Below are positions 36,377-44,881 of a stretch of 64,000 nucleotides of DNA, piece after piece. Location of the stretch: NCBI RefSeq assembly GCF_009770985.1, contig NZ_WSRW01000002.1:806001-870000 (forward strand). The letters are read 5' to 3'. The stretch is from Mucilaginibacter lacusdianchii (GTDB taxonomy: Bacteria > Bacteroidota > Bacteroidia > Sphingobacteriales > Sphingobacteriaceae). The notes under the pieces are model-generated. The model was not told the origin of the DNA and did not search any database. It saw nothing but the letters and a program-made list of their open reading frames with translations. Position 1 is the first letter of the stretch. Each line of letters starts with the position of its first letter. Position numbers and translations under genes: made by a program.

Positions 36377-36509
36377 ACGTCCAGCATATATTCCCACTAA
36401 ATCGAAGTCGGGTGACCGTAAGTGGTTAAAGCAGCAAAGGAACCGCTACATTAGACGAACACCTATAGCTAAACCTGTTTTTACCAAGTATAAAGGTTGG
36501 GAATATTAA
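36351..36509 (+). CDS. 52-residue basic protein
   Basis: An ATG at 36351, inside the previous gene's end, opens a frame reading MSLRVIQIERPAYIPTKSKS, then DRKWLKQQRNRYIRRTPIAK and FTKYKGWEY. The strongly basic composition and the ordered ending suggest a real small protein rather than chance. It could equally be the C-terminal end of a lost gene. It was found by reading the gap between the neighbouring genes. Confidence 0.4.
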   Translation: MSLRVIQIERPAYIPTKSKSGDRKWLKQQRNRYIRRTPIAKPVFTKYKGWEY

Positions 36510-36584
36510 TGCAATCTAAGAACCTTCTTATCCGCGTAATAAATAAGATAAACAGGAAAACACGGATTAATTAACCACAGCAAT

Positions 36585-37067
36585 ATGACGATCGATAACA
36601 TTATTAACCATTTAAAAGATAACCTTGCTCAAACAGATATAAGGCTATTTGCTGCTGCAGGTAATAATCTTATTAGCTCCTTCGAACAAGGTTTATCCTT
36701 GAAGTTACCTGATGATGTAAAGCAGTTTTACAAGTTCGCCAATGGCTTTGCATCAGCTGAAGATCAATTCAGAATCATTCCTTTAGAAGAGATCATTGAC
36801 CAAACCCGAAGACATCTCCCCAATGTTATTTCGATTGCTGAGTATATGGTTTACTGCGATGTATGGCACATAGAGGTAAATGCTGCTAACTACAATGATT
36901 ACCATATTTTCAATATTGGAAGGCATAGTGAAACAGTAGTACTTAGTCATTCCTTTGCCGAGTTCCTTCATCGCTTTTTACAAGGTGGCGTATTCGAAAC
37001 TGGAGGATTGTATGACTGGTATGATGAAGTTAGAGAAAACATTGACACTGAGCCTAAAGGGTTATAG
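36585..37067 (+). CDS. SUKH (SMI1/KNR4) family protein, orphan immunity
   Basis: This 160-residue protein contains SFEQGLSLKLPDDVKQFYKF, ANGFASAEDQFRIIPLEEI and VLSHSFAEFLHRFLQGG, a complete and canonical SUKH/SMI1_KNR4 domain. No toxin is adjacent. It is the third SUKH gene of the island and is clearly diverged from the other two, so they would recognise different toxins. Confidence 0.85.
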   Translation: MTIDNIINHLKDNLAQTDIRLFAAAGNNLISSFEQGLSLKLPDDVKQFYKFANGFASAEDQFRIIPLEEIIDQTRRHLPNVISIAEYMVYCDVWHIEVNAANYNDYHIFNIGRHSETVVLSHSFAEFLHRFLQGGVFETGGLYDWYDEVRENIDTEPKGL

Positions 37068-37443
37068 GTCGATATTCAGTTTCACATTTTCTGAACACAT
37101 GGCATAATGTAAACTGTACTAAATAAAAAGTGTGCAGTATAACTTCTGATTTCCTATGTTAGCTTTTAAAGGCTGAAAAGCGAAATCCCACTCCATTAAT
37201 TTTCGAAAACCCACAACTACAGTTGATATGAAGGGGGTATAAAAGCCCCTTTTTTCTAAAAATGTAGTTGCAAAAGCACTTACATCTTATTCGAAATTTA
37301 ACTTTTAAAGATTGAAGAGTAAAGCCGGCAACATCAATACTCAAACTAAATCAACTTACAGATTACATGACAAGGTTTATAAAACCCTTTTTACTTAATT
37401 ATGTGTAGTTGTTTTTTATTGTCTCCGTCTATAGGGTAAATGG
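37068..37443. other. intergenic region with nested inverted repeats
   Basis: CAACTACA (37214-37221) and TGTAGTTG (37263-37270) enclose a small hairpin, AAGGGG...CCCCTT (37231-37251), followed by a T-run. The hairpin is a candidate terminator for the SUKH gene. No gene seen. Confidence 0.45.
37231..37255 (+). terminator. weak rho-independent terminator
   Basis: A six-base stem, AAGGGG with CCCCTT, and a run of T follow the SUKH gene by about 165 bases. Confidence 0.45.
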
Positions 37444-37788
37444 TTATCTGAATGCAAACTGCACAAAATAAACCAAGAAAAACACTAAAAGGTAACCAAA
37501 AACAAGCACAACAAACTGATTAGTAAATACCCTCCATTTGGAACGGCCCTGCTGTTCTCTAACCTTCCTTAATAGCAGAAATGAAATTAATGATGATATA
37601 CCAGCAATAACGATGACGTAAGTAGCCAAACCTAGTACCACCCTCCAATATGGTGTTTGTGCAGACGGTCCAGCTAGGAAAGAAATACCTAATAAGGTTG
37701 CTGCAATCAGATTATTTAACACTACAAAAGTCCAGAGTAATGTCTCTTTATCTGATGATATAGTTTTGTTTGATGGCAGGTTTGTCAA
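37444..37788 (-). CDS. three-TM hypothetical membrane protein
   Basis: This 114-residue protein starts at a TTG (37788). It has about three membrane helices: LLWTFVVLNNLIAATLLGIS, VVLGLATYVIVIAGISSLIS and FVVLVFGYLLVFFLVYFVQF, with a basic loop (RKVREQQGRSKWR) before the last. No family recognised. It is the last gene before the right-hand tRNA-like scar. Confidence 0.5.
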   Translation of the reverse strand: MTNLPSNKTISSDKETLLWTFVVLNNLIAATLLGISFLAGPSAQTPYWRVVLGLATYVIVIAGISSLISFLLLRKVREQQGRSKWRVFTNQFVVLVFGYLLVFFLVYFVQFAFR

Positions 37789-38054
37789 GATGGATAAGTA
37801 TTAAAAGCCTACACTACTTAATCGCCTATTTAGAAAAGGTAACCCGATGGGATAAATAACAGAATTATTCACTTTAATTAATTCTGCTATGGTAGATACA
37901 TCTTAAACCCATTTCATCATTAAACGCCAAAGGCGTATATTAGTACTACAGTTCATTAATTTATTAACTCGGTTAGTTGGCTTGTACAGAATTTGTACAG
38001 ACGTTGCATAAACAATCAAAAAGGGCTTAAAAACACCGCTAAGCTGATAGAACC

Positions 38055-38103
38055 GACGCACTCTTAATCTGTGGGTCCTGAATGCGAGCGTCAGCGGGGG
38101 TTA
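38055..38103 (+). other. tRNA 3'-half-like fragment (candidate att site)
   Basis: GCACTCTTAATC (a CTCTTAA anticodon loop, Lys-like), then GTGGGTCCTGAATGCGAGCG and TCAGCGGGGG. This is close to the anticodon-to-acceptor part of a tRNA-Lys(CTT), but the T-loop is damaged (TGCGA in place of TTCGA) and there is no 5' half. It is a plausible right att site of the integrase-bearing island. Confidence 0.45.
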
Positions 38104-38107
38104 CCCG

Positions 38108-38142
38108 AAACGCAGTTTCCTTACACGAAGCTGCGTTTTTTG
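38108..38142 (+). terminator. terminator after tRNA-like fragment
   Basis: The stem AAACGCAG (38108-38115) with CTGCGTTT (38131-38138) continues into T-rich sequence. It is probably the original tRNA terminator. Confidence 0.65.
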
Positions 38143-38177
38143 TTTGATGGGTAAGGCTATAGGTAAAATTCGAATGA
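38120..38177. repeat. direct repeat copy A
   Basis: Bases from CTTACACGAAGCTGCG through TTCGAATGA match 40841-40899 with about 80 percent identity and one indel. The two copies flank the alpha-galactosidase and peptidase genes. Confidence 0.7.
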
Positions 38178-38418
38178 GCCGGATTAAATCTAAATGAGTT
38201 TTTAACCATTGGTTGGGAACTAATCTTTGATCCACTATTGTCTGCAACTACCCTTTTTTGGCCTTAACGATGTTTAGTGACCCTAAAAGCAGGAAAGCAC
38301 TTTATGAATTCAAGACATTTTGTATTCAGCAAGCGTACTGCGAAACGGGAATATTGTAAGCTTGGTACTAAAAAGCTTACAATATTGATCAGAAGACGTC
38401 ATTGAAGACGAAGTCGCT

Positions 38419-40056
38419 TTAGCGCCAGTCAAACTCCACTATCTGACCATTGAGTTTCCATTTAGAAGGAAACGGATTTTCCATCCAATCCAATGGCTCC
38501 CCGGTGGGCTGCACTTTTGCGGCTTTGGCAAAGGCTTCTTTAACAGCTGATTTTTGCTCAGCGCCTATTGCATCCAGCTCTGCCGAAATAAATAGCGGAG
38601 CCCCGCTTTCGGCTAATAATTGCAACCATTGCTTGTTTTTCCCCCAAGGCACATCTTTCGTCAACCCTACACAGTCGCCATCAGCTGCATAAAAGGTGTT
38701 ATGCTGCGGTAAGCGGAAACCCAGTGTATTAACACCCATTTTACGGGTACGGTCCCACTCTTTTCCGCTGGTATCATCTCCGGTACGATTTATCTCGAAT
38801 AATCCTGCCGAAAGATGGCTCATAGTGTTACAACCAATGATATACATATTTCCGGCAGCTTCCCTGATGGAGCGGTACAAATGGTTAATGATTTCTGCAT
38901 TGGTTTTCGTCTGGTCATTAAACTTCCAGCCCGGAACAGTAAATTCATCTGCCATACTGGATCCCCAATGGCCAAAAATATCATATGAGGTAAAATCGTG
39001 TTTCACCATTTCATAGCCCCATGAGCGATACGTATGAAAGTTACTTTGTATCCGTTCAATGGTTTCCGGTACCGTAGGATCGAGTATAAAATCTTTCGTT
39101 CCTTCGTTTCTGCCTTTTATTTTAGGAGCCAGCAATTTGGGTTTATCATTATCTTTTGCCACCAGGGGCCTGGTCCATAAACCCGGGCGCATGCCCAAAC
39201 GTTTAATTTCTTCGGCCATAAGGTGCATATCCTTAAACTTATCGTTGGCTTTTGAAAAGTCATCACTCACCTGCCAGCCATCGTCAATTACAGAAAATGG
39301 ACGATTGGAGTTCTCCGTTACCAGATCAGCCATAAATGCTGTTTGGCTTTTGATACTGTTAAATGAGTTGTTGCCGTAAACAGCGTACCAGTCATTAATA
39401 CCATACACGGGCTTTTTGGGTAGCAGGGGTTTAGTGCACATGATGCTGCAAAAGCGGGTAGCCGTTGCAAAAGGCGCTTCTCCGGTTTTACTGTCAGCCA
39501 CCACAATATCAGCAGCATGAAGCGTTCTTTGTCCCAGTTTTACACCCACGCCACCGGAATGTGTATCCAGCGTCAGCTCAATAGCGTTATGGTTAACATT
39601 CCAGTAGCAAATGCTATTTGCACCGGTTTTTATACCAAAGCAGGCCGTATGGCGGGTATCGTACAAAAGCACATACCAAGGCAACTTAACGCCAGCCTGA
39701 GGGGCTTTCCATGCCAGGTCACCATAAGAACGCTCCCAGTGGTCGCCCAGCATCTCGGAATAGGAAGAAATATTGTACTTCCAGTGCAGCCTGATGCCCT
39801 GCAAGCTTGCCGTGGGCGACTGAATATAAACAGCTTTTTTATCTTTACCAGCTTTCAACTCCACGCGAATGTCGTGGTAAGAAAATATGTTACCGCCGGA
39901 GTTGGTTAATTTTACCCAATCGTCATTCACCTTGGCCCACGCCTCATCCGGATGGTTAATTAGAGTCGCATCTAAACTGCTTGCATAGGTTATTCTGCTA
40001 AACAAAGTAGCGGCAGTTGCTGTAGCCGAAAGTTTTAAAAAATGACGTCTGTTCAT
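38419..40056 (-). CDS. alpha-galactosidase-like glycoside hydrolase (GH36/melibiase clan), exported
   Basis: This 545-residue enzyme has a twin-Arg-like leader (MNRRHFLKLSATATAATLFS). The beta-sandwich N-terminal domain is followed by a TIM barrel with INDWYAVYG (220), FSVIDDGWQ (255-262), GLWTRP (292-297), the nucleophile motif VKHDFTSYD (Asp354) and the acid/base region NRTGDDTSG (Asp427/428). These are the conserved positions of GH36/GH27-type alpha-galactosidases; the exact substrate cannot be read. It would cleave alpha-galactosides in the periplasm. It stands alone on the minus strand, with the peptidase pseudogene behind it. Confidence 0.8.
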   Translation of the reverse strand: MNRRHFLKLSATATAATLFSRITYASSLDATLINHPDEAWAKVNDDWVKLTNSGGNIFSYHDIRVELKAGKDKKAVYIQSPTASLQGIRLHWKYNISSYSEMLGDHWERSYGDLAWKAPQAGVKLPWYVLLYDTRHTACFGIKTGANSICYWNVNHNAIELTLDTHSGGVGVKLGQRTLHAADIVVADSKTGEAPFATATRFCSIMCTKPLLPKKPVYGINDWYAVYGNNSFNSIKSQTAFMADLVTENSNRPFSVIDDGWQVSDDFSKANDKFKDMHLMAEEIKRLGMRPGLWTRPLVAKDNDKPKLLAPKIKGRNEGTKDFILDPTVPETIERIQSNFHTYRSWGYEMVKHDFTSYDIFGHWGSSMADEFTVPGWKFNDQTKTNAEIINHLYRSIREAAGNMYIIGCNTMSHLSAGLFEINRTGDDTSGKEWDRTRKMGVNTLGFRLPQHNTFYAADGDCVGLTKDVPWGKNKQWLQLLAESGAPLFISAELDAIGAEQKSAVKEAFAKAAKVQPTGEPLDWMENPFPSKWKLNGQIVEFDWR

Positions 40057-40165
40057 ATAAATTGCTATCTGTAATATCGTTTAAGCAACTGATCTTTTTT
40101 ATTCCCGAAGGTTTTCAATAGTGAATTATAAGTTTGCAGGATCAGTGGCAGTTAAGTTGGTTATG

Positions 40166-40838
40166 CTATATCTGGGTATTTGCTGAATAAGCCGCCCAAA
40201 GTTCATCAACAGTTTTACCAGTTGCATTTTTCCAGCTCTCATCAGTAAAGGTATGACTACGCAATTGTGCATCAAAGCTTTTCACGAAGTCGGGTTTTAT
40301 GTTTTTTTCAATCCATACCAAAAAGCGGGCGGTAATACGATAAGCATTATCATAATTTTGGCTCGGTTTAAAGTATGGCAACTTCCAGCCAGCACCCTTA
40401 TTATCTACGCCAAATTTAAAGCGGATATAATCGGCAGTACCTTCTGTTAACCATCCAGGCCCTGCCCCATTGCCGTAGTTTTGTATAATATGCATCACCT
40501 CATGGGTAACCACATCAATGTCGCCGGGATATTTTGTCATGTATTTTGAGCTAAAGGTTACTTTTCCGTCACCTGTTTCTGCTACACCGTTATAGGCAGT
40601 ATCAATTACAAAGGTAACTTCCTTTAAAGTTTTTGAATTATATTCCTTTTCGAGTTTTGGATACACTTTAAAAAAGGTGTTTTCTAATTTAGCTATTTCT
40701 GAATTTGTTGAATGCAGGATCTTGATTAATAACGGTGAGTTTATATCCCTTTTTATTCATCACGCTTGTTGATTGTGCATTAACTAAGCTATCAAAAAAT
40801 AATAGTAAAAAGGCACTTAGTAAGAAGATTTTCTTCAT
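40166..40838 (-). pseudogene. basic secretory protein family metallopeptidase, frameshifted
   Basis: The ATG at 40838 gives a good signal peptide (MKKIFLLSAFLLLFFDSLVN) and YKLTVINQDPAFNK, then runs out of frame at about 40702-40706. Dropping one base there gives NKSEIAKLENTFFKVYPKLE and joins the remaining frame, which carries the zinc motif THEVMHIIQNYG, then GPGWLTEGTADYIR and ITARFLVWIEKNI. This is the plant/bacterial basic secretory protein family (zincin). About 223 residues would result. The rest of the protein is well conserved, so the frameshift is recent or a sequencing error. Confidence 0.75.
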
Positions 40839-40840
40839 GG

Positions 40841-40899
40841 CTTATACAAAAGCTGCGTTTTTTGTTGGATGGATAAAGCTACAGTTAAAGTTTGAATGA
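40841..40899. repeat. direct repeat copy B
   Basis: This is the second copy of the repeat at 38120-38177. It starts 3 bases upstream of the peptidase start codon and retains only the right half of the terminator stem seen in copy A (AGCTGCGTTTTTT). Confidence 0.7.
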
Positions 40900-41163
40900 A
40901 ATAGAAATGCGACTTACATCATCTTATATACAATAAACGATGATAAATATTTTTAATGAGAGACTGAAACCGTTTTTTTGATCGCTCTTTCTGCACTTGC
41001 ATAGTACTCTTACAATATGTGTTTTTCGCGATTTTAATGAGCGTCATTTGCAAGAGGACTAAACTGTCATAGAATGCAGACTCATTCTTTCCCCTACCAA
41101 TTCACCTTAAATCTCTCATTTAATTTTTGCTACTTTTGTAAAAAGTACATCATTTAAGTTATT
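40900..41163. promoter_or_regulatory. promoter region of glycosyltransferase operon
   Basis: TACTTTTG at 41131-41138 fits the Bacteroidota -7 consensus TAnnTTTG, 25 bases before the start codon. A clear -33 TTTG at normal spacing is not obvious. Confidence 0.45.
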
Positions 41164-42222
41164 ATGCCGACTCCATCCGTGTTAGTGACATTCGATTCGA
41201 TGAAGAATGATAATTGTGGGTATTATTATTTTGGAACCGGCCTCGGAAATGCGATAATCAATCAAAACCATGGCAGATTTGATTTACACTATTATCTGCA
41301 TACCAGAACCAAATATCGTTTCAACGAAAAAGTCGATATTTTATATCTTTCCAAACTTCATCAGCTATTTTTTCCGTCGCGTAATAAATTTGATCTCCTA
41401 CACTTATCAGATCAAACCTGCCGGCTAAAACCCAGCAAAGTAAATGCAAAAAAAATCATGACCATTCATGACATGAATAAAGTGCATTTAAAATTTAGCA
41501 AGCCGCACCGTATCGATGTTTTTTTAGAAAAATTAGGAAAATTCATTTCGGAAGTTGATAAGGTAGTTGCTATTTCTGAATTTGTTGCTAATGATGTAAG
41601 GCATTACTTTCCGGAAGCAGCACACAAGGTGAGCGTTATTTATAATGGTGCAGACAAACTTATAGTTCCAGAAAACCATGTACCCGCATTTACGCCACAA
41701 AAACCTTTTTTGTTTACTATCGGACTCCTATCTGTACAAAAAGGATTTCATTATTTGCCTGCCCTGCTTGAAGGGAACAATTACGACTTGGTAATTGCAG
41801 GTATTGAAACGCCACATAAACAAACTATTATTCAAGAAGCCGAAAAATACGGATGCTTAGACAGGGTGCATATTACTGGCCCTGTATCTGACCTTGACAA
41901 AGCCTGGTACTTTAAAAACTGCAGTGCATTTTTGTTTCCATCACGGGCAGAAGGATTTGGGCTTCCTGTGATTGAGGCGATGCATTTTGGCAAACCCGTT
42001 TTTTTGGCGAAATACACATCGTTGCCCGAAGTGGGTGGAGAAGTAGCTTACTACTTCAACAATTTTGAACCCGAGCACATGCAAGAAGTATTTAATGCTG
42101 GCATGGCTGATTTTTTAAACAGAAACCCAATAGCAGATATTGTAAAACAAGCAGAAAAGTTTTCGTGGGATAGAGCCGCAGAGCAGTATCTGGCATTATA
42201 TGAAGAGTGCTTGGGTCAGTAA
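41164..42222 (+). CDS. family 4 (GT-B) glycosyltransferase
   Basis: This 352-residue cytoplasmic enzyme contains the C-terminal GT-B donor-binding signature: FLFTIGLLSVQKGFHYLPAL, VHITGPVSDLDKAWYFKNCS, then FPSRAEGFGLPVIEAMHFGK with its conserved Glu pair, and TSLPEVGGEVAYYF. GT4 enzymes transfer a sugar from a nucleotide donor, with retention, in polysaccharide or LPS synthesis. The next glycosyltransferase overlaps its stop (TAATG), so the two form an operon. Acceptor and sugar are unknown. Confidence 0.88.
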   Translation: MPTPSVLVTFDSMKNDNCGYYYFGTGLGNAIINQNHGRFDLHYYLHTRTKYRFNEKVDILYLSKLHQLFFPSRNKFDLLHLSDQTCRLKPSKVNAKKIMTIHDMNKVHLKFSKPHRIDVFLEKLGKFISEVDKVVAISEFVANDVRHYFPEAAHKVSVIYNGADKLIVPENHVPAFTPQKPFLFTIGLLSVQKGFHYLPALLEGNNYDLVIAGIETPHKQTIIQEAEKYGCLDRVHITGPVSDLDKAWYFKNCSAFLFPSRAEGFGLPVIEAMHFGKPVFLAKYTSLPEVGGEVAYYFNNFEPEHMQEVFNAGMADFLNRNPIADIVKQAEKFSWDRAAEQYLALYEECLGQ

Positions 42223-43031
42223 TGAATATGCTGAAAAAAGTTGCCGTCGTTATTCCTTTTTATCAGGAATCCGTTTCTGAGTATGAATCTATTGCTTTGG
42301 CCCAATGTAAAAAAGTTTTGGCCGCTTATCCAATAATTGCAGTTAAGCCACAAAGCTTAACGTTACCTCAAACCACTAATCCGGCTATGTTTACAGAGAT
42401 TATCAGTTTTGATGACCACTTTTTTGCCGGCATTGCGGGATACAATCACTTAATGCTTTCTCATGAATTTTATGAGCGGTTTACAGCGTATGAATATATA
42501 TTAATTTATCAGTTGGATGCGTTTGTGTTTAGCGACCAACTCACCTACTGGTGCAATCAGGATATAGACTACGTTGGTGCACCTTGGATCAAAAAGTTTG
42601 GCAGGCAAAATTGGCTTAAGCAATTAACGGCAAAACTTCAGCAAACCATTTCAACCAAGCTTAACCTGAAAAAAAAAGGTTTACCCAACAAGTATCAGTT
42701 TGAATGGAAAGTAGGTAATGGCGGCCTATCGCTACGCAGGGTTAAAAAGTTTTATGAGCTTAGTTTAGCCATGCCATCCCAGATAAACTTCTATTTGTCG
42801 CATCAGGCCCATCAATATAATGAAGACGCATTTTGGAGCATTGAAGTAAACCGAAAAACAAAGGTGCTGAATATTCCCAACTGGCAAGCTGGACTCAGAT
42901 TTGCATTCGAAACTCACCCCGAACATGCCTATCATTTGAACGATAACCAACTCCCCTTTGGCTGTCATGATTGGGACAGTTACCTTGACTTTTGGCGACC
43001 ATTTTTTAAAAATCAAGGTTTCGATATTTAA
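42222..43031 (+). CDS. DUF5672-type glycosyltransferase
   Basis: This 269-residue protein starts at the ATG overlapping the upstream stop (MNMLKKVAVVIPFYQE). The segments FDDHFFAGIAGYNHLMLSHE, YEYILIYQLDAFVF with the DxD-like LDAF, YVGAPWIKKFG, VGNGGLSLRRVKKF and NEDAFWSIE fit a GT-A-like fold found in DUF5672 proteins. It should act with the GT4 enzyme on the same glycan. No membrane segment. The assignment is from motif order. Confidence 0.75.
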   Translation: MNMLKKVAVVIPFYQESVSEYESIALAQCKKVLAAYPIIAVKPQSLTLPQTTNPAMFTEIISFDDHFFAGIAGYNHLMLSHEFYERFTAYEYILIYQLDAFVFSDQLTYWCNQDIDYVGAPWIKKFGRQNWLKQLTAKLQQTISTKLNLKKKGLPNKYQFEWKVGNGGLSLRRVKKFYELSLAMPSQINFYLSHQAHQYNEDAFWSIEVNRKTKVLNIPNWQAGLRFAFETHPEHAYHLNDNQLPFGCHDWDSYLDFWRPFFKNQGFDI

Positions 43032-43347
43032 TTGAAGCAAAGGCCCCCAAATTAGTATTCGCAAACTAAACATCAGAATCATGGATTGATGCTGAAGACA
43101 CACTAATTTATACGGCATATCATAAATTCCCCTGACTAAAATATTATTACTATTAAAACAAGATGGCGGACATTGGATAAGTGTTCCTATTGTTAATCAA
43201 TAAATTGAATTTTTTAGTCTAGTCGCCGTACAATTGCAGGCTTTTATTTTTCATGCTGAAAAATTAACGAGGCATTCATGTTTGTTGCCTATAATAATTT
43301 TTTATTTTACCTTAACAGCATTTATTAACTGACAAATACCTAAATCA
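43032..43347. promoter_or_regulatory. intergenic region upstream of the ter operon
   Basis: These 316 bases have no gene. A TTTG near 43281 and TATTTTAC near 43307 could be the -33 and -7 elements of the ter operon, but the -7 is one base from consensus. Confidence 0.3.
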
Positions 43348-44058
43348 ATGGCAAGCTATAAACATTATTCATTCGACCTTTGGCTTACGCTCATTAAGTC
43401 GAACCCTTTGTTTAAAAAGCACCGCAGTCAGTTCTTTCATTTAAATTTCAACCGTCGGTCTATCTCACTTGAGGAAGTTGAACATATTTTCAGGCAGGTA
43501 GACATTATGGCTAATACCATTAACGAGCGTACAGGTAAAAATATTGATGCCGACGAAATGTACCTGATGGTAATAAGCTGGATGAACAATAATCAAATCA
43601 ACCTGTACGATATTGATACCGACGACCTGTACCTGCAAATGGAAAATCTTTTGTTTCAGTACTTGCCGGTGGTTTATTGTAACAATACCGCCGGCGTACT
43701 GTCTAATTTAAAAGCGCAAGGCGTTACCACTAATATTTTAAGCAATACCGGTTTTATAAAAGGCACAACTTTACGCGAGGTTCTTAAACAATTGGACTTA
43801 TACGATTATTTCAATTTCCAGATTTACTCAGATGAAGTAGGTATGTCAAAACCTAATTTAGCCATATTTGAATTAATGATTGACCAAGCTCAAAAGTTGA
43901 CAACTGTTGAACCGAGCAGCATTGTACATGTTGGCGACAATCCGAAAGCCGATATTGAAGGTGCCCAAAAAGCAGGCATAAACGGCATACTTATCAACAG
44001 CAACCAAAAATCTATCACAAGTCTTAACCATGCAACATTACACATATTCCCTTCATAA
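43348..44058 (+). CDS. HAD-family hydrolase of the ter operon
   Basis: This 236-residue protein has the HAD motifs: I SFDLWLTLI (Asp10), II LSNTGF, III MSKPNLAIFE and IV HVGDNPKADIEGAQKAG. The first motif has Trp in place of the usual second Asp (DxW), a variant seen in some HAD proteins that may lower phosphatase activity. Genes for HAD, PRTase and TerD proteins often cluster in extended ter operons. The PRTase gene overlaps its end by 29 bases, so translation is coupled. Confidence 0.85.
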   Translation: MASYKHYSFDLWLTLIKSNPLFKKHRSQFFHLNFNRRSISLEEVEHIFRQVDIMANTINERTGKNIDADEMYLMVISWMNNNQINLYDIDTDDLYLQMENLLFQYLPVVYCNNTAGVLSNLKAQGVTTNILSNTGFIKGTTLREVLKQLDLYDYFNFQIYSDEVGMSKPNLAIFELMIDQAQKLTTVEPSSIVHVGDNPKADIEGAQKAGINGILINSNQKSITSLNHATLHIFPS

Positions 44059-44881
44059 AATCAGCAGCAATACAAGCTTTGGCTTTAGTGCTGCTGATTA
44101 TAGCCGCTTTAAATTTGGCGACGATAAAGTATCTGCCCAGTTTGGCAAGGCTTTAGCTGACGGTTTTATTCAGGATGTATTAGAAACTAAGGCTATTCAA
44201 CAACAACTGGTCGTAATCAGTAGCCCCTACTCATTTATACCTACAGCAACTTTTGCCATGAAAAACTACTTTGTTTTTCAATTAAACCGTTGGCTGGCCG
44301 GCAATGGCTTACCTGTAGTGCAAGAAGCTAAAGTACATCGCACTATTACTTATAAGGAAGACTATGGCGCACTGGACGCCGAACAGCGCATGAGCCTGAT
44401 TAGTAACGACTCATTTCATATTGATGCAAATTTTTTAGAAGGTAAAGTGCTGTTATTTTTAGACGACATTAAGATAACAGGCAGTCATGAAAGAATGATA
44501 TCAAAAATGATTGCGGAGTACAAATTGCAAAATGAAGTGCATATGCTATACTTTGCCGAGCTTGTTAACTCGAGCATACACCCCAATATCGAAAATGATC
44601 TAAACTATCATGAAGTGAAAACCATTTTTGATTTAGACAAGATCATCAACAGCGGCCAGTTTGCCATAAACACCCGTTTGGTAAAGTATATATTGAACTA
44701 TGCACATCAAGATTTTTGCATATTTATTGAATATCAAAGCAAAGCCTTTATTAATCAGTTATATGATATGGCATTAGGTAATAGTTACCATACAATGGAT
44801 AATTATTCGTTAAATTTGAATTACATTAAAAACTACTTATTCACAAAAAACCAAAATACACTTATACAACATGGCAATTAA
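44030..44881 (+). CDS. phosphoribosyltransferase-like protein of the ter operon
   Basis: This 283-residue protein contains a type I PRTase PRPP loop, VLLFLDDIKITGSHE (about residues 143-157), with the usual two acidic residues before a Thr-Gly turn. Upstream, LVVISSPYSFIPTATFAMKN may form the pyrophosphate side. Such PRTases in ter clusters have been proposed to make modified nucleotides together with the HAD enzyme. It overlaps HAD (29 bases) and TerD (11 bases). Its substrate is unknown. Confidence 0.75.
   Translation: MQHYTYSLHKISSNTSFGFSAADYSRFKFGDDKVSAQFGKALADGFIQDVLETKAIQQQLVVISSPYSFIPTATFAMKNYFVFQLNRWLAGNGLPVVQEAKVHRTITYKEDYGALDAEQRMSLISNDSFHIDANFLEGKVLLFLDDIKITGSHERMISKMIAEYKLQNEVHMLYFAELVNSSIHPNIENDLNYHEVKTIFDLDKIINSGQFAINTRLVKYILNYAHQDFCIFIEYQSKAFINQLYDMALGNSYHTMDNYSLNLNYIKNYLFTKNQNTLIQHGN

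Larger units (their letters stand above)
37789..38418. other. right edge of island, no protein gene
   Basis: This interval holds the direct repeat TTGTACAGA ... TTGTACAGA (about 37983-38001), a tRNA 3'-half-like fragment, a terminator and copy A of a direct repeat. No open frame is convincing. Confidence 0.4.

Noticed and set aside
38450..39909. Plus-strand open frames opposite the alpha-galactosidase gene
   Set aside because: Shadows of the minus-strand gene, which has complete catalytic motifs.
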